In this document: in pieces, positions 25,001-34,503 of the stretch | Layout: every line of letters starts with the position of its first letter | Position numbering within the stretch: position 1 is the first letter of the stretch | NCBI GenBank assembly: GCA_021904315.1 | Contig: CM038914.1 | Coordinates: 8,060,001-8,124,000, forward strand | Reading direction: 5' to 3' | Length of the DNA: 64,000 nucleotides | DNA from: Sphagnum magellanicum | Lineage: Eukaryota > Streptophyta > Sphagnopsida > Sphagnales > Sphagnaceae | The notes under the pieces: model-generated | The model's database searches: none | What the model saw: only the letters and a program-made list of their open reading frames with translations | Told to the model about the DNA's origin: nothing | Position numbers and translations under genes: made by a program

Positions 25001-28000
25001 TCATAGGGGTTGCTTACTAGATGTCATCCGAGAGGTAGGCTGGTATGCAGACAATGCATAAACAATTTTCCCATTCCAGCCTGCCAGAAGCCAGCCATTA
25101 TCTTCACCAATGGCAAAACCCTTGGGAAAATGCCTCAGCAGGGCCCTGATTTTGGCTTTAGTACTTTCTGATATATGCATCTGTGTGAACCCTGCTCGTA
25201 GACTTCGTGCCTGCCATGAAGTGTAGGGCTCAGCACGCTCAACTCTCTCCAGACCTTCACAAGCCACTATATTGAGGATGGCACGACCATGAAACTCTTG
25301 CTCTATAATAACCCTGTGAGGATGCTCTGCTGGCAGTAAAGCAGCAAATGCTTCAAACAATGTTGAATAGAGATCCATAGCCCCCTGAAACCGGGACATA
25401 AAGAAGGGTGCATTGTAGTTTCCATTCAGCACTCCATGCACAAATATCTGTAGAAAGAAATGAAAAAATCAAAAGGAAAAGAATTAAAAAACCAGAGGCC
25501 AAGCAGGATATGCACAGATTTACTGTCTCATATGCACCACCAATGATCCAATTTCAGCACCCTTCTCATGAAATAAAGACCTCACAACATTCAAATTGAC
25601 AAAAGAAATACAGACACTTAAATAGAAATGACCCCACACTAGACTGCATTGAAATGCTTCAGAGGGAATCATCTAATGAGACATATTACTGGCATGGGTG
25701 TGGCAATAAACAACTCTCCCATTAGTTATGCATTGTCATGACATAACAAGACAATGCATGCAAAGAATGAACAGTACCTTTGGGTTCATGCTTTGAATCC
25801 TGCTCAGAAACAGATTTCGAGGGCTTGCTGCCATTACATATTCATCAAACAAATGGTGAAGTCTGAAAACACAGTTGACTGCAAGTACTTCATCTCTGCG
25901 CAAGAAAAGGTGTGCTGGGGTGATTGCCTCCCATTTCTCAGCAATGGCATGGAAGTCAAAGGGCACTCCAAGTTGCCGAGCCACACGAGCAAGCCTGTGA
26001 CCAGTTTCTTTAATTCTTTCTGTGGGTCTGAATCCAGGTTTTGGCCAATCTATGCCTGAAGCCAAAAAAGAGGACAGAGGTCACAAATTCCACATCTATG
26101 GCCTCACCAAAACCTCGAAGGAAGCAAAGTTTTAATGGCACATCATTTTCTCCACATCAATTTATCCTTGTTAGACCCATTATGAACTTAGTTCGTGAAA
26201 GCCACAGATTGCCTGAGGGTTTCTATGAATGAAGAAACACAGCTTTGGTATCTCTGCTCCAACTGAGCTTTCATTCAACCCAGGATGGAGAGGACAATGC
26301 CATTGAAAAATACCTGTTATCCGAAGGTGAGGGGGCCCTCCAGGAAGCTGAGAAAGATGGTAAATAAGAGATGGCCATTGCATTCCATAGAGGATACCAT
26401 AGTCAACTATGTGGACTCGTTTTGCATCACCAAAGGCTTTCAGAATAGCCAGATTGGCGAAGAAGTAAGACATTTTGAGGAGGGGGCAATGATCAAAAAA
26501 GTTGAGAAAGGCGTTCAATACTTCAGGTGCCGAGCGATGGTTGTGGTTCACAGCTGTGTACAGCTGTCCACCTGTTCCTGTCATTCTTGCAACCTGGCAT
26601 CCATTTATCACAGAACTCAATAACTTTCACGACCTGAGCAATCTGACCTTCAGCTTTCATGTCTCTTATAAAAGATGTCTAGTAATACCTTTATGCAGTG
26701 ATCCCAAGAAAATAGTTGAGAATCAAAACTGTAATCTTCAAACAAAAGACTGAATCAGGGACTCATATGACACATAGTTTTTACAAGCATCACTATGACA
26801 AATATTTCAACTATCTTCAACCCATACATTCACTTTACATGAATGTCTCTTATTTCCAGGTTCATTGTACAAGCTGCATACTGTTCTCAACAGCAGCTAA
26901 TTGAGTAGCAAAATAATGAGGGCTAGTGAGTAAACTGACCAGAGCTTCCAGAAAATAGTGGGTCATGCGTTGTTCTGCATTTCCAATTGCTGATGAGTGC
27001 TGGCGAAGCTCTGCAATCAGCTTGTTAGCTTGTGAGAGGTCATTTGCTTCAATCACCTGTGCACACCTGAAGTAAAACGCAACAAGCCTCACTTGATTAG
27101 GAAAACTCATGAACAGTGAAGGTTACAAATTAGAAGCAGACAACTATGTGTGCCAGGTCTGCCAAAGGAATTAGGCTACAAGTACTAAAAAACAGTGCAT
27201 ACAGTCATATGAAGGGACCATTGTTCTAGAATCAGAGTCAGCTGCATCCTGGTATATCATTGTTCTTTGACACAACAATTCTCATGGAGATTGCTAAAGG
27301 GAGAGCTCAAGTAGGATGAACTATTACCTGACAGGGTCATTGCCATGTACCGAAGAACAAGCAGATTCTCTGAGAGCAACAACACACCAGCCTTGACTAA
27401 TTGTGCTTTGTTCTTCACATGGGTGTAAATTTTCTACTGTTGCTACTGGATAACTTCCACTACCTTGTGGACCAACCCACAGCAATATAAGCTGAGATGT
27501 CTCTGGATCTGTGTATGAAGTTGTCCTTCACACGAAACACAAGTGTAGCTCTATTGCTTAGGAGAACCCTAAAGCTGATATGTACCTTAATGGATGTGAC
27601 ACATTGTTTCTTAGCCAAAGATTCTCTTCCAAGACACTGGCCCAGTGAACTGTCCTTCCCATAGAAGAAGAGATCCCTCCTTGCTCAAGAAGGTTGCTAA
27701 GAAGGTCAGCAATGAAGAAATAGTAAAAATAGGCAATATCATTCCAGAAGAGGTGTGTCTGTTTCTCCACAAGTTACCTGCAATGGCATGAGTGAAGGGA
27801 ATTACAAACTTCCATTTTCATCTATAAGGCGAGTATAGGGGTGTGGGGGAAACAGGGGAGGAACAGAATAATTTACCTGAACAGAAGATGATGCAGATCA
27901 TCTTGAAGTATGGGATGCCCATTTGTAATCCACAGGGAGCTGGTTGGCTTTGAGACATGGCAGCTGTTGCCACCTCCATCTGGAATGTGTGAATGGTGAA

Positions 28001-29108
28001 GGGCATCTTCTGAGCATGCAGTAAGAGACTCAGAATTGAAGCTGCACTGAGACATGCTGCTCTGAGCGCCTAGTGCTGCAGCTGCCTCAGGAGGGTGCAT
28101 CTCTGTTCGACTAGGTGCTCCCAAACCTCTGTTTCCAGGATCCAAGTCTAGAAATGGATCACCAGTTTCATCATTTGTGAAGCTGCTTCTCGAGCCGTTT
28201 TTGAGTCCACCTAAGATGTCAGCTACTACGGGATCGTCAAGAACGTCATTCAGCCAATCGTCTGAGTATAGATCCTTCTCAAGGGTTTCACTGTCAAACT
28301 GAGAACCGTCGTCACCAGCTATCAGATCCCCCAGCTCTTGCGTCATAGCTTGGTATGCACTACTCTCCAGAAACATACACTTATTGGACTCCGGTTCCTC
28401 CTCCACGAAGCTGTTCAAATACTCGTGGAAAGTGTTGGCTTCTCCTTCCGTAATGAAAAACTCCACACCGTCGAGATCTGCCAAGTTAGACGGACTTGAG
28501 CCCGCCTCTCCTTGACTAGGCGCAGTTCCTTTATCATCAGGACTAGGGTATGCATCCCGCAAAGAAGCGAGACTAGTACTATTTTGGGAAAAGAAGTGAG
28601 AGGCGAGATCAGCAGGTGCTGCCGGCGCCAGATGCGCCAATGAATTGGAGTCGTGCACAACACGAGTGGTAGCAGAGAGTGGTGGTCGATGAGGAAGGGG
28701 ACTAGGAGGAGTTGTTACGCACTGTGTTCTACTAACAACGCTCTGCAGCCTGTCGTGAGGGAAGAGGAACGGACATGATGACCTCAAAGCATCGTCGTTG
28801 AAGCCGACCTCGACCTCCTTCGGCTTCGGATCTTCACCCTCTTGGAAGACAGAAAAGAGCATAGGCTTCTTCTTCTGAGGGAGGCGCGCGGCAAGCTCCG
28901 GAAAGATGGAAGAGAGCGATTCTAAAGCAGACTGCTGCTGTTCCCGTTGTTGGGGTGGGGGGATGCAGCTAATTGTCAATTGGCTGCTAGCAGAGCGCTT
29001 CTTCGCGTTGGGCATCTGCGTGTGAACCCATGCCTGCTGAAGCTGCAAGGCAAGGGGAGACACTTCGCCTCCACTTCCTCCTGATTTCGCATCCTTTCTT
29101 CGTGCCAT
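25001..29108 (-). CDS. GRAS transcription regulator, LISCL (SCL9/SCL14-like), gene A
   Basis: Five exons, minus strand: 29108-27877, 27066-26940, 26593-26314, 26055-25778, 25447-25001; all introns GT-AG; 787 aa. An in-frame TAG lies directly before the ATG, so the start is firm. LISCL-type GRAS proteins are nuclear co-regulators; angiosperm SCL14 works with TGA bZIP factors in stress detoxification. The N-terminal half is acidic and disordered, with basic KKR/KKK patches (36-38, 79-81) and the LISCL motif YLNSFVEEE (230-238), then MF and YQAMTQELGDLI (252-263). The GRAS domain begins at LLFRCAQVIEAND (409-419) and has HYF, GTGGQLYTAV, VHIVDYGILYG (513-523), LRITGIDWP, GFRPTERI, NYNAPFF, RVER (707-710) and WLLAGWNGKIVYALSAY. 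Nothing key is missing. Four introns are unusual, since most flowering-plant GRAS genes have none in the coding region. Exon 2's donor (GTCAGT) was chosen because it joins HYFLEAL to VARMTGTGG in frame and restores the family alignment. Close paralog: 53920-57917. Confidence 0.93.
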
Positions 29109-29400
29109 CTACTTTGTCTATTATCTCGTCTCCACTCCAATGCTGCTCAGACCGTCGTCTGTCTTGTCAGACAACTCCATCTGCATCCCCCCCCCTCTCC
29201 TTCTCTGCTCCTTCATTGCTGCATTCATACGATCTGCTTCTCGTCCTCTCGTGTTCAGCACCTCCTCTATACCGTCTTCTGTCTTGTCACACAACTCCTT
29301 CTGCAGCCCCTCCTCGTCTCCTTCTCTGCTTCGGCATTGCTGCATTCATAAGTCCGTCTGCTTCTGGTCCCCTCGTGTTCATGACTCTTTCCGTCTCTGA
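29109..29400 (-). repeat. 120-bp tandem duplication in the leader of gene A
   Basis: The segment 29152-29271 is repeated at 29272-29392 with scattered differences (CCGTCGTCTGTCTTGTCAG against CCGTCTTCTGTCTTGTCAC; CTCCTTCTCTGCT and TTGCTGCATTCATA in both). It begins about 45 bases upstream of the gene A start codon. Gene B has a short pyrimidine/purine dinucleotide run at the same place and lacks this whole piece. If transcribed it forms part of the 5' UTR. Confidence 0.75.
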
Positions 29401-29729
29401 AATCTACTTGAAAGCTACCTGGAAACTCGTTAAACACAATTCGCAAATTCGATTCATCGTTTTGTCCAGAATTCTCTCACCGCCTGCATCATCCACATGC
29501 TCCTGTTGAAGCGTTCTCGCAACACCCCTAGGCAGAAGCGGCAGTAGGACGCAGACGCATGAAGCGCAACATCGACATCAATTCGCCATGCAGGCACCTC
29601 GTTGTTCTTCTTCTTCTTCCTAGCGCTGGTGGTGGTCCTCGCTCGACGTACATGGTTCGTAAGCTCCGTGACCAAGGGTATTTTAATTTTCAATCATGTG
29701 ACGTAGGAGTGCGTAGGAATCAGACACAA
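29401..29729 (-). promoter_or_regulatory. Conserved upstream region of gene A with a TGACGTA element
   Basis: This 330-base stretch aligns well with 57962-58280 upstream of gene B, while the DNA on both sides does not, so it is the best candidate for the shared promoter or leader. It is CG-rich compared with the intergenic DNA. It contains TGACGTA at 29699-29705 (591 bases upstream of ATG), a core that bZIP proteins of the TGA/CREB type bind; the same element is kept at 58268-58274. No convincing TATA box was chosen. Confidence 0.4.
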
Positions 29730-29734
29730 AGAAT

Positions 29735-29855
29735 AGTCCATGGGTTGCATGGAAATTCTATTTCTAAAATTGGCTGCGACTGTTTTTGGCCTGGACTACT
29801 AGCGCTTCCTAAGAACACCCTACCTATTTCCTAGCTACTGTACTTACTTAGGGGG
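29735..29855 (-). repeat. R1 head fragment (minus orientation)
   Basis: The words GGTTGCATGGAAATT, TATTTCTAAAATTGGCTGC and TTTTTGGCCTGGACTA match the head of the R1 copy at 30220-30301, and the fragment ends in a GGGGGG run (29851-29856), which on the minus strand is the C-run seen at R1 starts. Confidence 0.55.
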
Positions 29856-29879
29856 GAAATTATTCTGTTTCATATTAAT

Positions 29880-30320
29880 TAGTTCGGGGTGCCTCACAAG
29901 TTCAACATTTTTGTTTTTTTGTTGGGGCAATGAGCCAATTTGATTGTCTATAAAGATGCAGTGCCTCTCCCTTCGGCCCACCTACATACACTAGGCATGG
30001 GAGAACTTTGGGCAAAACATACGGTATTAAAGCGCGGTGATATTAGGAACGCCCTTAGGGAACATATTGGGAACCCAAGGAATATATTGAAAACCCATTG
30101 GAAACTTGAAGGGAACAGGTTGGGAACAAAATGAAAAAACCCCTCCACCCCCCCTCCACCCCCCCTCCACAGCCCACCCACCCACCCCCCAACTCAAAAG
30201 AAACAAATCCAGGCACTTTGAGTGCATGCTGGGCCTTCCCATTGGCTGCATGAAATTTCTATTTCCAAAACTGTTCGTCACCATTTTTGGCCTGGGCTAA
30301 TACCCCCATTATAAACTCTG
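29880..30320 (-). repeat. R1 dispersed repeat, copy 2 (minus orientation)
   Basis: Read on the minus strand it has the head (ATTAGCCCAGGCC at 30301-30289), a G-rich spacer (CCACCCCCCCTCCA on the plus strand), GTTCCC-type words, TGCCCAAAGTTCTC, AGGTGGGCCGAAGGGAGAGGC and CAATCAAATTGGCTCA. The same order is seen at 17345-17720 and 47127-47600. This copy is absent from the matching place upstream of gene B, so it is an insertion in the upstream region of gene A. Confidence 0.6.
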
Positions 30321-30433
30321 GGGGTACTTATTTATTTACTGTGCCCCTGCCATTAGCCCAGGCCAAAATTGGTGACAAAGAGTTTTGGAGATCAAATTTT
30401 CATGCAGTCAACGAGAAGGCTCAGCATGCACTC
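30220..30433. repeat. 82-bp inverted repeat formed by two R1 heads
   Basis: Arms of equal length at 30220-30301 and 30352-30433 are reverse complements with about 11 mismatches by hand count. The loop (30302-30351) contains its own small stem, ACCCCC facing GGGGGT. The right arm starts a plus-oriented R1 head that continues towards 30480. This is a head-to-head pair of R1 copies able to form a cruciform or a long hairpin RNA. Confidence 0.8.
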
Positions 30434-31449
30434 ATGAGGGGTTCAGTTTTTTTTCATTTTGGATGAGAGGGGTGTGGGGGGAGGCGGGAGGAACTCCCAT
30501 GTATATAAATTGAAAAGGTTGACCATAGGGGGAGCACATTTGTGTCTATTTTGTGACTCTGGGTCCAAAGAAGTGCTTCTTTTGACAAGTGCCCAATGTT
30601 CCAAAAAATTTGGTGTTCCCTTCCAGAAAAAAGAAAAGAAAGTGTGAAGCCCACACATGAACTAATTAATATGAATCACAAATCCCAGAATTCATGTCCG
30701 AATTAGGGTACATGTGGGACAGGACAGTCCCCAAAAAAAAAGTTTCCTGCCTTGTTAGTGTGGCGACGAGCTGGAACCAGTGGGGATTTTTTTTGTGGCG
30801 AATTTTCACTACTTTCCGAAAAATATTGTTCTCAAAAAGAATACTCTGTCACAAATTCCCTGTTTTAAAAAAATAATAATCAAAATTCGAATTAAACAAA
30901 AGATGTTGTGAGAACTCGCATACAATATGAAAAAAATATGAAAGGGTGCTCAAGCTTTTCTACTGGAAAGAATTCATTGTGAAGAAAAATAATGCAGCAA
31001 ACCCGTCTTTACACCACCACTTGCTTAAGGTCTCAATTGATGAAGTTCCTTTGGGACCATCCTAACACCACCACCTAAGATAATTGTCAACTCTGACACA
31101 AATAGCTTGGTGGTGCCTACCCCTACGCCTATCAAATTTCTTGAGAAGTTTCTTTTCCACCCCAAGGTGTGTGTTGGGCCCTGATCCCACAGGGGATAAG
31201 GTCCTCCCATTGGTTTTTGGGTTGTTGGAATTGTACGCAAGAATGGCAGTTGCAGACTGGTGGAAGGAATGGAACTAGTTTCTTGATCGGAGGCTTCGCA
31301 TGAGGGAAGATTTTTTGAAATATGTTTTGTGTTCATGTGTTCACAAAGGGTTGCATTGAAAGTGATTGTGTCTAGGGTTTGAGAAGAAAGCAGTGAAATT
31401 AGGATTTAGGCAGAAAGTGAAAAAATTAGGGTTTAAGGTTTGGTGTAGA
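30434..31449. other. Spacer upstream of gene A
   Basis: The start (to about 30480) is the G-rich R1 spacer. The stretch 30740-30960 again matches the region upstream of gene B (58340-58510). The rest has no recognised gene or repeat. Confidence 0.45.
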
Positions 31450-32120
31450 GGTGGTTTGATTTGTTTATGGTTTTGCATGGAGGTGGTTTTGCTATATGGT
31501 TTCAATGTGAAAGTGATGTGGTGGTGCTTGGATTTTTTTATATTTGGAGCGTGGGAGGTAACTCCTATTACATTTGTCAAGTTAGTGCATAGTTCGACTT
31601 GTTTGTGTGTGTTTGGTGGGGAGGCAATTTGATTTGTTTGTGGTTTCGCATTTAGGTGATTTTGTTGTATGGTTTCAGTGTGAAAGCGACATAATGGCAT
31701 GTTATTTTTTTGTTTGTTTGCAGCATGGCCGGAGGTAACTATTATTGCATTCGTCAAGTTGGTGCATACCTCGATTTGCTGTTCCTTTTTTTCAACATTT
31801 TGTGTTATTTGGTTTGTTTGATCATGTAATTGAGGTGGTGGCTAGTGATTTTTTTTCCATTTGGAGTGTGGTAGGTAGCTACTGCTACATTTTTGGAATT
31901 AATGCATAGCTCAATTTCTTACTTCTATTTTTGAACATTTTCTATTACTAGTTGTTACTAGTTTTGTGTGGTATGTTTGAGCATGGAAAAGAGGTTGTGG
32001 CGCGCATAAACTTTTTTTGTTTGGATTGTGACAAATGCATTTGTTGACTTGGTGCTATTTTTTTGTGGTTTGTTTGTTTCTTACTATGTAACTATTAATA
32101 GTTTGTTGTTGTGGTCTCCA
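31450..32120. repeat. Diverged tandem array, unit about 155-180 bp
   Basis: A segment beginning GATTTGTTTRTGGTTT recurs at 31458, 31631 and about 31811, with weaker copies near 31967 and 32065. Each unit carries GTTTCARTGTGAAAG, a GGAGGTAACTMCTATTRC block and GTGCATASYTCGA. Units are diverged but collinear. No open frame of note. Confidence 0.6.
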
Positions 32121-32330
32121 TATGTAGGTGCTACTAACGGGTGGCTGGTGGGGGTTGTGGTTTGGTGATTTGATGGTGGTTACTAATGACTAGAGCTACA
32201 AACCACAAATTCATAATCGTTTGGTTGAATATTCATGAAAGTGTGAGCTTTCTAAAACACATTTCAAAATCCAGTTTGCATATGATTTTTAATGATAGCA
32301 ATCTTGCAAAAAGGTTGCTTGTAGTGTCAA

Positions 32331-32664
32331 GTGGGAACATTGTCTTGATGTAATTGTTGTTGCTATGTATTTTGTCATGTTGAAAGAACAAGGTACAAGT
32401 TGTTTGTTGTGTAATAAAGATTCTTCTTGCATGAAATGTAGTGTACAATAGGACACAACATCGTTTATTCTTGAATAGGAGAGGATGAATTTTTCACGTG
32501 GAAGAACTATCTTGATGTACTTACTACTACTATGTCTTTTGTCATGTTGAAATAACAAGGTACAAGTTGATTATTGTGTAATAAGGATTCTTCCTTCATG
32601 AAATTAGGTCTAAAGTAAGTTACAATAATGTTTATTCTTGAGCAAGACATGAAGAATTTTTGGT
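32331..32664. repeat. 167-bp tandem duplication
   Basis: Two units (32331-32497, 32498-32664) share CTTGATGTA, CTATGT, TTTTGTCATGTTGAAA, AACAAGGTACAAGTTG, TGTGTAATAA and GATTCTTC in the same order with the same spacing. A partial third copy of the left flank lies near 32845-32935. Confidence 0.75.
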
Positions 32665-34503
32665 GGGCTTGGAAATAGGAATTTCTTAATCAGATTGTCA
32701 CTCTATGAAGGTTCTTGATTGTTAGAGTGAATGTTTAAAAAACTATGACCCCTCTAAACAAATTACTATATGTTAATATCAAAGCTTGGCAACTTATCAA
32801 CCTTTAATCAATTGGGTGCATAACAAAAAGAAGTTTGTACATGGTGTTGAATGACAACCATCTTGCAAAATTGTTGTTTCTATTTTGAGGTGGGAATAGT
32901 GTGAACATGTGATTGCTACTAGTAGTTGTTGATCTCATGATGCATTTTAAAGTTGTCACCACTTTGAGGTTGAAATGCAAGTTCCAAAGTGAAAGAAAGG
33001 CTTATACAACATTTGTGAATACTTTTGAACTTAGTGTGAAAAGTTGAATGATATTAAAAAATATCATCAAAGCCATTACTAAGGAAAATTCTTGACCAAG
33101 GACAATAACATGTCAATTTGTTATGTTATGTTTTGGGACTTATTCATTTACATAAGGATTACAATTAGTTTGTAGTTTGTTATTAATTTATTGATAGATG
33201 TTGGTTTGTATTATGCAGGTGTGGAAATGCAAAACATGGCAAATTTTTATTTTAACTGGACATTGAAATTTTATATAAGGAATCAAACTTCCAAACTAAT
33301 TAGGGTTTGGAATATAAATTTTTTTAGTTGAATGTTGTGGTTGTTTTCATAAACCTAGGTTGAGAAATTTTAGACAAAATTTGCAACAAATGTGGTAAGC
33401 AAATGTTTTCTTTTGAGCTTTTTGGATTTGGCTACAAAAAAATCAGAAAAAAAATGCATAGTTTGAATGCCATATTTGTAGGACTATTTGAAATAAATTA
33501 TTAATTAGGCAAACACCAATGTGGATTTTTTTAGAATATTCTAAAATGTTACAAAATCTAAGATTATAAGGTTTTGTAAAAAGTTTGCATGTGGTATATC
33601 CTTGTGAGAATGGCAAATGTTGATGTTTTGCAATTGAATTATTTTTATCTTTGGAAATTGTTAATTTTGTTATAATAATATGAAATGTGTATTGCCAAGT
33701 GTTTTCATAAGATTTTTTTGTACTAGAAACCTTAACATGAACCTTAATCCAAAAGTTGAAATGTATATTTTAGGTGAAAGCATGGTAAAGTGGACCAACA
33801 ATGTACCTTGCACCAAAAACCAAAAGTAATCAAAAAGTAATTTTGGGTCAAGGATTGGGGAACAAGGACATGGTTTATTTTAAATTTCAAATTTAGGGTA
33901 TAGCTAGGTCTATAGGGAAGGCGGGCTCCTTCCCTATTCTACATCTAGGTTGTTTGTTGGAAAAACCATTATCATGAAACATTTCCCTTCCCTCCGGCAT
34001 TCAACAATGCCACCATTGAATGAAAATTGTGAAAATGGAGTCCCAACGAGCATTTTATTACTTATGCACTGGTGTATTCCAAACTTTTCTTTGTTTTTTT
34101 TCCTTGAAATGTTGACATGGTTTTTAGGGTTATTAACATTTGTTTGGTCTAGTACATTGTGGGAGGGAAATTTAAATAAAAGTTTTGGGTGTTGCAAAAA
34201 ATTGTGCATGAGTGGCAAAATCTTCCTACTAGCTTGTGTATGTAAGTCTACTTGCTATAGCACTGCATTTAAAATCCACAACATCTTTATCAAAATGTTC
34301 CAATCGTATCACCATATGTATTAATCTTCAAAATTTTCAAGTTTCTTTTTTTGTGTTCGTGTTCATAGTCGATCTGCTAGTCCTTGAGGTTCTTGGTGAA
34401 GTGCAGTGAAGAAAGTTCAAAAATTCAAGTCATTTTGGTTTTGGTTTAAGGTTTAGCATAGCTTATTTCTTCTGCATATTTTGAGAGAAAAGAAATTTGC
34501 AAA
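32665..34503. other. Gene-free AT-rich intergenic DNA
   Basis: About 1.8 kb. A 124-codon frame at 33950-34324 on the plus strand has no motif that I know and overlaps an equally open frame on the other strand; neither is convincing. Confidence 0.45.

Larger units (their letters stand above)
23477..30960. repeat. Segmental duplication, copy A
   Basis: This block aligns in the same orientation with 51056-58510. Shared landmarks outside the gene include TTGTTGCACCAAGTTTAT at the left edge, AGGATTGCCCAAGGAGAA (24330 and 53227), TCACAGCCCAATGATTG, the whole 3' flank, all four introns, the leader, and the far upstream stretch CTTGTTAGTGTGGCGACGA (30750). Differences: a piece of about 1.27 kb is present only in copy B (51935-53205), about 250 bases near 24470-24740 are unrelated, and about 1 kb (29730-30690) is present only here. 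Confidence 0.85.

Noticed and set aside
25754-26623. Open frames on the plus strand inside gene A
   Set aside because: They lie opposite GRAS exons and are shadows of the minus-strand coding sequence; the same applies to the frames opposite gene B.
26862-27110. Treating the exon 2 region as its own small protein starting at MSFPNQV
   Set aside because: The first residues come from the end of intron 1; splicing at 27066 joins LLFR to CAQVIEAND and matches the GRAS family.
33950-34324. 124-codon open frame on the plus strand
   Set aside because: Low-complexity hydrophobic and aromatic composition expected from AT-rich DNA, with an equally long frame on the opposite strand.
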